DNA of 64,000 nt, taken from a bacterium. Its GTDB lineage: Bacteria > Oederibacteriota > Muellerivitia > Muellerivitales > Muellerivitaceae. The notes under the pieces are model-generated. The model was not told the DNA's origin and made no database searches. It saw only the letters and a program-made list of their open reading frames with translations. Positions 24,891-33,677 of the stretch are shown piece after piece; within the stretch, counting starts at the first letter, position 1, and the number at the start of each line of letters is the position of its first letter. The stretch is from positions 87,854 to 151,853 of the forward strand of contig DASZRK010000012.1 in NCBI GenBank assembly GCA_035549195.1, in the 5' to 3' direction. A program made the position numbers and the translations under genes.

Positions 24891-27563
24891 ATGAAAGTTC
24901 CCACCACCGGTCATGAGATCCGCCAAGCCTACCTGGACTTCTTCAAGTCCAAGGACCACAAGGTCGTGCCTTCGTCCTCCCTGGTCCCCGAGAACGACCC
25001 TTCGCTCCTCCTGTCCAATGCCGGAATGAACCAGTTCAAGCCCTATTTCCTGGGGACCATCCCTTTCCCCCACAAGGTCCCCTATGCCGCTTCCTGCCAG
25101 AAATGCTTCCGCACCGGCGACCTGGAACGGGTGGGTTATACCGCCCGCCACCATACCTTCTTCGAGATGCTCGGCAATTTCTCCTTCGGCGGTTATTTCA
25201 AGAAAGAAGCCGTCGAATGGGCCTGGGAGTTCGTGACCGGCATCCTGCAACTGGACAAGTCCCGGCTCTGGGTCTCGGTCTATGAGAAGGACGACGAAGC
25301 CATCGAACTGTGGAAAAAGGCCGCCCAACTGCCCCCGGAGCGGATCGTCCGAATGGGGGAGGATTCCAATTTCTGGACCATGGGGCCGACCGGGCCTTGC
25401 GGGCCCTGCTCCGAGATCTATGTGGACCTTCAACCCGAAAAGGGCTCCCCGAAGGATTTTGAAAAAGAGGCCGATGCGGGCCGGTTCCTGGAGATCTGGA
25501 ACCTGGTCTTCACCCAATTCGATCGCCAAGCGGACGGGACGCTCAAACCCCTGCCCAAACCCAATATCGACACCGGGATGGGCCTGGAACGGGTGGCCAG
25601 CGTCATGCAGAAAGCGCCCTCCAATTTCGAGACCGATTTGATCGCGCCCCTCATGCAGGCCATCGCGAAGGCCGGCAACATCCAGTTCCAGCCCGATGGT
25701 TCCCAAACCTATACCTCCATGAAGGTCATCAGCGACCACCTGCGGGCCACGACTTTCCTCATCGCCGATGGGGTGCTTCCCTCCAACGAGGGCCGGGGTT
25801 ATGTGCTCCGCCGGATCCTGCGTCGGGCGGTGCGGCACGGGAAATTGATGGGGTTCAACGGGCCTTTCCTCGCCCCCTTGACCCTGAAGGTCGGGGAGCT
25901 GATGGGTTCGGTCTATCCCGAGGTCAGGGACCGCAAGGACCATATCGTGAACGTGGTGCGCGCCGAGGAAGAGCGCTTTTTTGAAACGCTGGCCGCGGGC
26001 ACCGAACGTTTGCTGGAGAAGATCGAGGGTCTGAAGAAGACCCAGGCGACCGTTCTCTCCGGCGAAGAAGCCTTCACCCTCTACGATACTTATGGGTTCC
26101 CCTTGGACATCACCAAGGAGATCCTCCGGGAAAAGGGTTTCGGATTGGACGAGGCCGGTTTCGAAAAGGCCATGGAAAGCCAAAAAGAGAAGGCCCGTTC
26201 CGGCTGGAAGGGAAGCGGCGACGCCGCCCTGCCCCCTCTTTATAAAGAGATCGCCGCCAAGGTGCCCGCGACGCAATTCAAAGGCTATGAAAAGACCAAG
26301 GACCTGGGCCAAGTGATCCATTTGACCCGGGTGAAGGACAAGAAACACGAATCGGTGGCGCAGTTGAACGAAGGGGAATACGGGTTCGTGATCCTGAACC
26401 AAACCCCTTTCTACGCCGAGAAGGGCGGACAGGTGGGCGATAAGGGCGTCCTCCAAGGCTTCAATTCGGCCGAGATGTCCTGGGCCGATGTCCTGGATAC
26501 CCAGATGGTTTCCGACACCCTGGTGGGCCATTGGTGCTTCATGAAGCGGGGCAAGCTCGAGGTGGGCCAGAAGGTGGAGGCCACGGTCGAGGAAAGCGAA
26601 CGACGGGCCACCATGCGCAACCACACCGCCACCCACCTGCTCCACGCGGCCCTTCGGCAGGTCCTGGGCACCCATGTGGGCCAGGCCGGTAGTTACGTGG
26701 GTCCGGACCGTCTCCGCTTTGATTTCACCCATTTCGAAGGTGTCAAGCCCGACCAATTGCGCCGCATCGAGACCTTGGTCAACCAGCGCATCCTGGACAA
26801 TATCGAGGTCACCAAGCAGGAAATGTCCTTCGATGAGGCCAAGAAGAAGGGCGCCATGGCCTTCTTCAGCGAGAAATACGGGGAGCGGGTCCGGGTGGTG
26901 GATGTGCCCGGGTTCTCGACGGAGCTTTGCGGCGGCACCCACGTGACGCGGACGGGGGACATCGGGTTCTTCAAGATCGAGAGCGAGGCCTCCGTGGCCT
27001 CGGGGGTCCGTCGTATCGAGGCGGTGACGGGCGAGGGCTCCATGAACCGGGTCTATCAGGAAGAAGAGACCCTGAAAGGGATCGGCCAATTGCTCAAGAC
27101 CCCGGTCCCCGACGTGGCGGCCAGGGTCCAGGCCCTTCTGGATGAATTGAAGACGAAGGAGAAAGAGCTCTCCTCCCTCAAATCCAAGCTCGCGGGAAGC
27201 CTGGTGGACGAGGTCCTGGGAAAGAAAAAGGACATCAAAGGGATCCCGGTGGTGGTGGCCCGTACCGACGAACTGGATGCCGAAGGGATGCGCCAATTGA
27301 TCGATACCCTGAAATCCAAATTGGGGAGCGGGGTGATCGTGTTGGGGAGCGGAAAGCCCGACCAGATCGCCTTTATCGCCGGGGTCACCAAGGACCTGAC
27401 GGCCAAGGTCAAGGCCGGCGATATCGTCAAGGAAGTGGCCAAGATCACCGGCGGCGGTGGCGGCGGCCGGCCCGACCTGGCCCAGGCCGGGGGCAAGGAC
27501 GCCTCCAAGGTGGATGAGGCCTTGCGGCAGGTCTTCCTTATCCTCGAAAAGAGCATTCCCTGA
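24891..27563 (+). CDS. alaS: Alanyl-tRNA synthetase
   Basis: Charges tRNA-Ala. ATG 24891 follows GAGGGG; an in-frame TTG at 24861 would overlap recX. The 890-residue protein has the class II catalytic domain ('HHTFFEMLGNFSFGGYFKK', 'WNLVFTQF', 'DTGMGLERVASV'), the editing domain with zinc ligands 'HTATHLLH' (about 577) and 'CGGTHV' (about 680), and the C-Ala domain with the Gly-rich 'GGGGGGRPDLAQAGG' near the end. All expected domains are intact. Confidence 0.98.
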   Translation: MKVPTTGHEIRQAYLDFFKSKDHKVVPSSSLVPENDPSLLLSNAGMNQFKPYFLGTIPFPHKVPYAASCQKCFRTGDLERVGYTARHHTFFEMLGNFSFGGYFKKEAVEWAWEFVTGILQLDKSRLWVSVYEKDDEAIELWKKAAQLPPERIVRMGEDSNFWTMGPTGPCGPCSEIYVDLQPEKGSPKDFEKEADAGRFLEIWNLVFTQFDRQADGTLKPLPKPNIDTGMGLERVASVMQKAPSNFETDLIAPLMQAIAKAGNIQFQPDGSQTYTSMKVISDHLRATTFLIADGVLPSNEGRGYVLRRILRRAVRHGKLMGFNGPFLAPLTLKVGELMGSVYPEVRDRKDHIVNVVRAEEERFFETLAAGTERLLEKIEGLKKTQATVLSGEEAFTLYDTYGFPLDITKEILREKGFGLDEAGFEKAMESQKEKARSGWKGSGDAALPPLYKEIAAKVPATQFKGYEKTKDLGQVIHLTRVKDKKHESVAQLNEGEYGFVILNQTPFYAEKGGQVGDKGVLQGFNSAEMSWADVLDTQMVSDTLVGHWCFMKRGKLEVGQKVEATVEESERRATMRNHTATHLLHAALRQVLGTHVGQAGSYVGPDRLRFDFTHFEGVKPDQLRRIETLVNQRILDNIEVTKQEMSFDEAKKKGAMAFFSEKYGERVRVVDVPGFSTELCGGTHVTRTGDIGFFKIESEASVASGVRRIEAVTGEGSMNRVYQEEETLKGIGQLLKTPVPDVAARVQALLDELKTKEKELSSLKSKLAGSLVDEVLGKKKDIKGIPVVVARTDELDAEGMRQLIDTLKSKLGSGVIVLGSGKPDQIAFIAGVTKDLTAKVKAGDIVKEVAKITGGGGGGRPDLAQAGGKDASKVDEALRQVFLILEKSIP

Positions 27564-27578
27564 AGAGTGGTGTCCCTA

Positions 27579-27594
27579 TGGAACGATCGTTCCA
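27579..27594. promoter_or_regulatory. Perfect 16-bp palindrome, possible LexA-type operator
   Basis: TGGAACGATCGTTCCA is a perfect inverted repeat in the 100-base gap between alaS and ruvX. Its core GAAC-N4-GTTC matches the half-site spacing of the Gram-positive-type SOS box. It is not followed by a T tract, so it is unlikely to be a terminator. No lexA gene is visible. Confidence 0.5.
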
Positions 27595-27663
27595 CCATTC
27601 CGGCCGTTCGATCCCGATGGGTGAACGGCGCAAGCCGACCCTTTGTGCTGGGGGGATCGTCCG

Positions 27664-28110
27664 ATGAAGCGTTGGCTGGCGCTGGACCTCGGTCAAGTCC
27701 GCATCGGTGTGGCCCTGTCGGACCCGCTCGGGATCACGGCCCAACCCCTGACCGTCCTCAAGGCCGCCGGCACCCAAAAGGACATCATCGCTATCGGGGA
27801 GTTGGTCGACCAGAACCAGGTCACCCAGGTCATTGTGGGGCTTCCCCTCAACATGGACGGGACCGAAAGCACGACCACGCAGCGCGTCCGGGATTTCACC
27901 CGAAAACTTGCCGGGCGGTTGAGCGTTCCCGTCCTTTTCGTCGATGAACGCCTGACCAGCAAGCAGGCCGAACGTATCATGATCGAAGGGGATACCCGCC
28001 GGGAGGACCGCCGGGAGAAGATCGATAAAGTGGCCGCCGCCCTCTTGTTGCAATCCGCCCTCCAGGGGGCGGCCCTGGTCCCGTTGGATCCCCCGAAGGA
28101 ACAAGCATGA
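27664..28110 (+). CDS. ruvX: RuvX/YqgF, putative pre-16S rRNA nuclease
   Basis: 148 residues of RNase H-like fold starting ATG 27664: 'ALDLGQVRIGVALSD' (first catalytic Asp), 'VGLPLNMDGTES', 'FVDERLTSKQAER' (catalytic Glu) and the final 'DKVAAALLLQ'. The family processes the 5' end of 16S rRNA and was once proposed to resolve Holliday junctions. Its stop overlaps mltG (ATGA); alaS-ruvX-mltG is a common order. Confidence 0.95.
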   Translation: MKRWLALDLGQVRIGVALSDPLGITAQPLTVLKAAGTQKDIIAIGELVDQNQVTQVIVGLPLNMDGTESTTTQRVRDFTRKLAGRLSVPVLFVDERLTSKQAERIMIEGDTRREDRREKIDKVAAALLLQSALQGAALVPLDPPKEQA

Positions 28111-29126
28111 AGATCCTCAAGATCTATGGTTATGTTTTCCTGGTCCTGTGCCTGGCGGGGACCTTCCTCTTCGTCCCGACCTTTTTCTTCCCCGGCCCCG
28201 AATCGGATGTCCCGGTCTATTCCAAGACCACGGCCCGCCAGATCGCCCAAAGCCTGGAGGAAAAAGGGATCATCCATTTTCCGGTGTTGTTCCGGGCCCT
28301 GGCCAAGTTCACCCACGCCGATCGGAAACTGAAGGCGGGTCTCTACCGGTTGAACCCCCGCATGAGCCTTTGGCAGGTCCTTTCCATCCTGGCGGAGGGC
28401 CGAAGCCAACTCCTGGCGCTCAAGGTCCCGGAAGGCTATACGGTCGAGCAGATCGGGAGGGAACTGGAACGGATGAAGGTCATGCCCATGACCGATTTTG
28501 TCGCGGCCGCCGAGGACAAGGAACTCCTGAAGGCCCTGGGCATCCCCGGCCCCAGCGCGGAGGGCTATCTTTTCCCCGAGACCTACCGGGTGCCGGTGGG
28601 CGCCAGCGCCCAAGCCTTGGTGGAGCTCATGGTCCGCCAATTCTTCGATTCCGTCGGGGCCGATTTCGAACCCAAGGCACGGGCCAAGGGATTGAGCCCT
28701 TATCAAGCGGTCATCCTGGCTTCCATCGTCGAGAAGGAAACGGGGCGCGCCGAGGAAAGGCCGCTGGTGGCGGCAGTGCTCTATAACCGGCTCCACCAAA
28801 AGATAAGGTTGGAGGTCAACGCCACCCTCAATTACATCCTCTCCGACAAGCGGGCTTGGCTGACCCATGAGCAGTTGGGCACCCAATCCCCCTACAACAC
28901 CTACCAGCACCGGGGGCTCCCGCCGACCCCCATCTGCAATCCGGGTTTGGCGGCCTTACAGGCGACCCTGGATCCGGCCGAAGTTCCCTATCTTTTCTAT
29001 GTCGCCAAGGGTGACGGGACCCAGCTTTTCTCCTCGACCTTGGCCGAGCATGACCGCAACGTAGCCCTGGCCAAAAGGATCCGCCATCAGCAGCGGCTCA
29101 AAAAAAAGCTGGAAGGGTCCCAATAG
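28107..29126 (+). CDS. mltG: Endolytic murein transglycosylase MltG
   Basis: Cuts nascent glycan strands and sets their length; inner-membrane anchored. One N-terminal helix (about residues 7-28), a LysM-like domain ('LKAGLYRLNPRMSLWQVLSIL' region), then the YceG catalytic domain with Glu in 'ASIVEKETG' and 'QHRGLPPTPICNPG'. 339 residues, normal size. The start overlaps ruvX. About 120 bases without a recognised promoter separate it from ftsE. Confidence 0.96.
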   Translation: MKILKIYGYVFLVLCLAGTFLFVPTFFFPGPESDVPVYSKTTARQIAQSLEEKGIIHFPVLFRALAKFTHADRKLKAGLYRLNPRMSLWQVLSILAEGRSQLLALKVPEGYTVEQIGRELERMKVMPMTDFVAAAEDKELLKALGIPGPSAEGYLFPETYRVPVGASAQALVELMVRQFFDSVGADFEPKARAKGLSPYQAVILASIVEKETGRAEERPLVAAVLYNRLHQKIRLEVNATLNYILSDKRAWLTHEQLGTQSPYNTYQHRGLPPTPICNPGLAALQATLDPAEVPYLFYVAKGDGTQLFSSTLAEHDRNVALAKRIRHQQRLKKKLEGSQ

Positions 29127-29247
29127 GTCCGCGGCTTAGCTTTCCCTTGCTCTCCCTCGTCTCCTGCCTTAATTTAGCTTCCATGTCGTCCTTCCTCCGG
29201 GCAATCCATGACCAGCCTCCGGGCCCTTCCCGCGGGAGCGCCGCCGA

Positions 29248-29937
29248 ATGATGATCCAGGCCTTCCACCTGACCAAGGTCCATCCTTCGGGCGTCAAGAC
29301 GCTCGATGACGCCCATTTCTCCGCCACTGAGGGCTCTTTTACGGTGATCGTGGGCGAAAGCCGCACCGGGAAAAGCACTTTCTTGCGGATCCTGGGCGGG
29401 GAGGAAAAGCCCACTTCGGGCGTGCTCCGCGTCGACCACAAGGATATCCATTCCCTGAGCTCCCGGGAAAAGCGGGAATGGCTCTCGGAAGTGGGGTTGG
29501 TCCTCTCCGACCTCACCCTTTTTCCCGAAAAGACCGTGGAGGAGAACATCCTTTTCATCCTCCAGATGAAGGGCGCGGCGGGTGAAGGGGACCGGGAAGC
29601 CATCCGGAAGCTCTTGGCCAAGGCCGGCCTGGGTTCCAAGATCGGCGCCAAGCCCAAGGACCTTTCCTCCGGAGAGCATCGGATGGTACTGGCCTTGCGC
29701 TCCATGATCTTCCGGCCACGGTTGCTCCTGGCCGATGAGCCTTTCCAGGGATTGGACGAGGCGAGCGTGGCGGTCCTTTCCAAGTTCTTCCTGGAGCTCC
29801 ATAAGGGCGGTTGCACCATCGTCCTTTCGACCCAGGAGGCATCCTTCCTCACCGAACTCCGGAAACAGGGAGCCCAGGGATCCATCCAGTGGACCAAGTT
29901 GGAAAAGGGCCGCTTGTGGCCCATGGAGGCCCTATGA
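29248..29937 (+). CDS. ftsE: FtsE-like ABC ATPase with altered Q-loop and H-switch
   Basis: 229 residues, identified by fold and by coupling to ftsX (ATGA overlap). Walker A is 'GESRTGKST' and Walker B 'LLLADEP' with its Glu, so nucleotide binding looks intact. Compared with E. coli FtsE, the Q-loop 'IFQD' is 'VLSD' (Gln to Ser), the signature 'LSGGEQQR' is 'LSSGEHRM', and the switch His in 'ATHD' is Gln ('STQE'). FtsE normally couples ATP to FtsX to activate septal hydrolases through EnvC. The changes suggest weakened or differently controlled ATPase activity. ATG 29248 or 29251 may be the start. Confidence 0.88.
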   Translation: MMIQAFHLTKVHPSGVKTLDDAHFSATEGSFTVIVGESRTGKSTFLRILGGEEKPTSGVLRVDHKDIHSLSSREKREWLSEVGLVLSDLTLFPEKTVEENILFILQMKGAAGEGDREAIRKLLAKAGLGSKIGAKPKDLSSGEHRMVLALRSMIFRPRLLLADEPFQGLDEASVAVLSKFFLELHKGGCTIVLSTQEASFLTELRKQGAQGSIQWTKLEKGRLWPMEAL

Positions 29938-30833
29938 ACCCCTCTCGCCTTTTTTATGTCCTCCGGGAAGGGTTGGCCCAGGTGCTGCGGGCCAAGGGCC
30001 TTTCGGCCGCCGTCATCGTCATCGTCGCCTCCACCTTGCTCCAGCTTTCGGTCTTCCTGGGAATCTCCAAGACCTTCGAGAGGGCCTTGGGAACGGCCCG
30101 GGAAAAATTCGAAATGGCGGTCTTCCTCACCGCCACCGCCGACAAGACCGACCATCAGAGGATCCAGAACCTCCTGTTGGGCGACCCCCGGGTGGCTTCG
30201 GTGCGGTTGGTCACGAAGGAGGAGGCCCTGCAGGAGTTCCGCAAGGATCCCGAGATCGACCGGATGCTGGATGCCCTGGACGAGAACCCACTGACCGATT
30301 CCTTCACGGTGGTCCTACGGCAGGATGTTTCCGGGAAGTTGGACGATCTAGCGGGGACATTAAAGAGCGACCCGAGGGTCGAGGACGTGGATTATGGTAA
30401 GGGCGAGTGGGAAACGGTCTCCAATATCTCCCGCCTGGTCCGTTGGGGCGGGGTGGGCCTGGGTTCCCTGGTGTTCCTCGCGGCCCTTTTCATCGTTTCC
30501 AACACCCTGACGCTGGCCCTTTGGGCCCGCCGGGAGGACCTTCTGCTCATGGCACGCATGGGGGCCCCGGGATGGATGCAGAAGGGCCCTTACCTGGTCG
30601 AAGGGATCCTGCAAGGGCTCCTGGGTGCCCTACCGGTCCTGTTTTTCCTGGAGCTCCTGCGGCACGGTGTCGTGTTCGCGGCCCAGGAATGGGCGGGACT
30701 CCAGGCTTGGTTCGACCTGCCCCGTTCGGATTGGTGGGAGCTTTACGGGATCCTCCTGTTCCTCGGGACCATCCTGGGCTTCTTGGGGGCCTTCCTGGCC
30801 GTCCAAAAGAAATGGGTCCGGGAATTGAAGTGA
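29934..30833 (+). CDS. ftsX: FtsX, cell-division ABC transporter permease-like protein
   Basis: 299 residues from ATG 29934, overlapping ftsE. Layout is FtsX: a first helix (about residues 22-42), an extracytoplasmic domain ('FEMAVFLTATADKTDHQRI' and 'VRLVTKEEAL.EF'), then three more helices with the FtsX core 'ALFIVSNTLTLALWARREDLLLMARMGA'. FtsX transmits signals from FtsE to periplasmic hydrolase activators; the next gene encodes an EnvC-like activator. In-frame codons upstream of 29934 belong to the ftsE region and are not used. Confidence 0.94.
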   Translation: MNPSRLFYVLREGLAQVLRAKGLSAAVIVIVASTLLQLSVFLGISKTFERALGTAREKFEMAVFLTATADKTDHQRIQNLLLGDPRVASVRLVTKEEALQEFRKDPEIDRMLDALDENPLTDSFTVVLRQDVSGKLDDLAGTLKSDPRVEDVDYGKGEWETVSNISRLVRWGGVGLGSLVFLAALFIVSNTLTLALWARREDLLLMARMGAPGWMQKGPYLVEGILQGLLGALPVLFFLELLRHGVVFAAQEWAGLQAWFDLPRSDWWELYGILLFLGTILGFLGAFLAVQKKWVRELK

Positions 30834-30861
30834 GATCCATCCGCGCTGAAGGAAGGGCCGT

Positions 30862-32070
30862 TTGAAGACAATCCTCAAGATCTTCCTCCCCATGGCGTTG
30901 CTTGCGCCCGCCGTTCTTTCCGCCCAAGAAGCGGCCCCCACCCCCAGCTACCGCCAGATCAAGAAGAACCTCCGCCAACACAAGAAGGACCTGGACGCCA
31001 TCCGCAAGAAGATCGACGAAGAAAAACGGAAGAAGCATATCGATGAGGTCCGGGAGAAAAGGACCCTCGGCCGATTGGAACAGGTGGACCGTGCCTTGGG
31101 GAGATTGAAACGGGAAAAGGAGGTCAACCAAGCCGACCTCCAGGAGACCCGGACGCGGCTTTCCGCGTTGTTGGACCGTAAAGCCCTCAATGAGAAGGAC
31201 CTGGCGGCCAGCCGGGCCCTGTTGAAAAAAAGGCTCCGGGACCTTAACCGCATGTCCTTCCGCAAGCCCTTCCTCGGCGGGCTCCTGGACTCGGAGAACT
31301 TCAGCGAACTTTCCCGTAAACTCCGGTTCGAACTGATGCTCGCCCAGAGCAATGAAAAGATATTGAACGCCACCCTTTCCCAAAAGGACCGCTTGGACAG
31401 GTCCACCGCCCTTTGGGACAGCGAGCAACGCCGGAAAGAAAGGGTGTTGGGGGCCCTGGGCCGCCAGGAAAAGAACTATTCCCGGGAAAAAAAGAACCGG
31501 ACCCGGATCCTGGCCTCCATCCAAAAGAAAAAAGAAGACCACGAACGTTATATCGAGGAGCTCAACCAAGCCGCCCGGGAGCTCCAGGAGAAGGTCTCGG
31601 TCTTCCTCAAACAGGCGGAAGAAGCCCAGAAACAGAAAGCCGCTTGGGTGCCCGCCGGGAAGGGCCTGGCCTCCGGCCGGGGACGACTGGCTTGGCCGGT
31701 GTCCGGACAGGTCATCCAGCACTTCGGGCACCGCAAGAACGTCCAATTCAAAGAGGTGGTGGATAACAGCGGTATCCAGATCCAGGCCGACGCCGGAACG
31801 CCCATCAAGGCCATCGCCGGCGGCAAGGTCCGTTTCGCCGATTGGTTCAAAGGTTATGGAAAACTGGTGATTTTGGACCATGGGGAAGGGTATTATTCCA
31901 TCTACGCCCAAGCCTCGGAATTGGCCGTGGCCGAGGGCCAAACCGTGGCTTCCGGTCAGGTCATCGGCGCCGTGGGGGATACGGGTTCCCTGGTCGGGAA
32001 CAGTCTCTATTTCGAGATCCGCAAGAACGGCATTCCCCAAGACCCCCTTCTTTGGCTCAAGCCCCGCTAG
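30862..32070 (+). CDS. envC: EnvC-like murein hydrolase activator with degenerate LytM domain
   Basis: 402 residues from TTG 30862 (GGAAGGG upstream): signal peptide (to about residue 21), long coiled coil (about 27-255, many Lys/Glu/Arg) and a C-terminal M23/LytM domain (about 275-400). The zinc ligands of active M23 enzymes are missing: 'HxGxD' is 'NSGIQ', the 'YAHL' His is Gln ('YAQA'), and 'HLHFE' is 'SLYFE'. This is the pattern of EnvC, which activates amidases rather than cutting the wall itself. It follows ftsEX, the expected partner. Confidence 0.92.
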   Translation: MKTILKIFLPMALLAPAVLSAQEAAPTPSYRQIKKNLRQHKKDLDAIRKKIDEEKRKKHIDEVREKRTLGRLEQVDRALGRLKREKEVNQADLQETRTRLSALLDRKALNEKDLAASRALLKKRLRDLNRMSFRKPFLGGLLDSENFSELSRKLRFELMLAQSNEKILNATLSQKDRLDRSTALWDSEQRRKERVLGALGRQEKNYSREKKNRTRILASIQKKKEDHERYIEELNQAARELQEKVSVFLKQAEEAQKQKAAWVPAGKGLASGRGRLAWPVSGQVIQHFGHRKNVQFKEVVDNSGIQIQADAGTPIKAIAGGKVRFADWFKGYGKLVILDHGEGYYSIYAQASELAVAEGQTVASGQVIGAVGDTGSLVGNSLYFEIRKNGIPQDPLLWLKPR

Positions 32071-32115
32071 TCACCGCCATTCCCGCACCCAAATACGCCG
32101 TCTTCGGAGGTCTTC

Positions 32116-33672
32116 ATGGATCGTCGTCCATCACCCTGGAAAGTGACCCTTTTGCTCCTGGCCCTTTGCGGGGTCAGTTTCGCCGCCGGGGTGGCCACCC
32201 AATCCATCAGCCAAAAGAAGGCCGACCAAGAGGATGTCTATAAATACCTCCAGCCCTTCGCGGACGCGCTGGCGATCATCCGCGAGAAATACGTGGATGT
32301 GGACAAGACCGATCCCAAGGCCCTCGTTTACGGGGCCCTGAACGGCATGGTCAATACCCTGGACCCCTTCAGCCAGTTCATGCCGCCGGACCAGTTCAAG
32401 GACATGCAGACCGAGACCTCCGGCAAGTTCGGGGGGCTGGGCATCGAGATCGCCATGAAGGACGAGCGGCTGACCATCATTTCCCCCATCGAAGGGACCC
32501 CGGCGGACCGGGCGGGCCTGAAGGCGGGGGACCGTATCGTCAAGATCAACGACATCACGACCCTGGGCATGACCATCAACGACGCCGTCAAGCGCCTGCG
32601 CGGCAAGGTGGGGACCAAGGTCACGATCTCCGTCCTGCGGGACGGCCTGGCCGAACCCTTCGACGTGACCCTGGTACGGGACAACATCAAGATCGAGAGC
32701 ATCCACGCCTATATGCTGCCCCATGACATCGGTTATGTGCGCATCTCGGAGTTCATCGACAACACCACCGATGATTTCATCAACGCCGTCCACAAGCTCC
32801 AGGAACAGCATGCCCTGAAGGGCCTGGTGGTGGACCTGCGCAACGATCCGGGCGGTCTTTTGAACGAGGCCATTGGGGTCTCCGATTATTTCGGAAAACC
32901 GGGGGATATGATCGTCTCCACCAAGGGACGCAGTGAATACCAGACCCAGGAATACAAGGCGTCCAACGGTGAGAAGTTCGATGAAAAGAAGCCGGTGGTG
33001 GTCATGGTCAACGAGGGAAGCGCTTCGGGCGCCGAGATCGTGTCGGGGGCCTTGAAGGACTGGAAAAGGGCCGTCCTAATCGGTTCCAAGACCTTCGGCA
33101 AGGGGTCGGTCCAGACCATCCTGCCCCTGGAGGGCAGCGATGGGGCGGCCCTGCGGCTCACCATGGCCAAGTACTACACGCCCTCGGGCGTCTGCATCCA
33201 CGGCATCGGGATCAACCCGGACCTGGACCTGCGGGGGCATGACCTTTCCGAATCGACCCTGAAGGTCTACAGCAAGCAGATGCCCGAGAAGTTCGCCGAG
33301 GAGAAGGTGAAAACGGGCCTCCCGGCCGGCGCGGACAACGAAGTGACCCCGGCGCTCATGAACGAATTCCTCGATTATTGCGTGAAGAACGTGAAGAAGG
33401 TGGACCTGGAGGAACTGAAAAAGGACAAGGATTATCTGTCCGACAGCCTCTACGTGGAGCTGATGCAGGAAAAGGTGGGGGAAAAGAAGGCCCGCGAATT
33501 GGCCGTGATCCACGATCCGCAGGTGAAGGTGGCCGAGGAGATCGTTGAGAACGGGGGCCGTATCAGCAAGGATCTTTACGCCAAATACCCAAAACGCAGG
33601 GATGATGAGAAGGCCGGCGAGAAGAAGCTGGAAGAACAAAGGGCCAACAAGCACGGGGATGACGGAGAATAG
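32116..33672 (+). CDS. ctpA: Carboxyl-terminal processing protease (S41 family)
   Basis: 518-residue periplasmic protease. N-terminal signal/anchor (about 10-28), PDZ domain ('GLGIEIAMKDERLTIISPIEG' region to 'GDRIVKIND'), and the S41 catalytic core with nucleophile Ser in 'NEGSASGAEI' and general-base Lys in 'SKTFGKGSVQ'. The C-terminal 120 residues are Lys/Glu rich. CtpA-type proteases cleave periplasmic wall hydrolases; the ftsE-ftsX-envC-ctpA-deacetylase order recurs in proteobacteria. Start ATG 32116. Confidence 0.95.
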   Translation: MDRRPSPWKVTLLLLALCGVSFAAGVATQSISQKKADQEDVYKYLQPFADALAIIREKYVDVDKTDPKALVYGALNGMVNTLDPFSQFMPPDQFKDMQTETSGKFGGLGIEIAMKDERLTIISPIEGTPADRAGLKAGDRIVKINDITTLGMTINDAVKRLRGKVGTKVTISVLRDGLAEPFDVTLVRDNIKIESIHAYMLPHDIGYVRISEFIDNTTDDFINAVHKLQEQHALKGLVVDLRNDPGGLLNEAIGVSDYFGKPGDMIVSTKGRSEYQTQEYKASNGEKFDEKKPVVVMVNEGSASGAEIVSGALKDWKRAVLIGSKTFGKGSVQTILPLEGSDGAALRLTMAKYYTPSGVCIHGIGINPDLDLRGHDLSESTLKVYSKQMPEKFAEEKVKTGLPAGADNEVTPALMNEFLDYCVKNVKKVDLEELKKDKDYLSDSLYVELMQEKVGEKKARELAVIHDPQVKVAEEIVENGGRISKDLYAKYPKRRDDEKAGEKKLEEQRANKHGDDGE

Positions 33673-33677
33673 CTTCC

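Noticed and set aside
24843..27296. 817-codon open frame on the minus strand
   Set aside because: It lies entirely opposite alaS, which has complete family motifs. The reverse frame is kept open by GC-rich codon structure, and its translation is His/Gly/Leu-rich with no recognisable domain.
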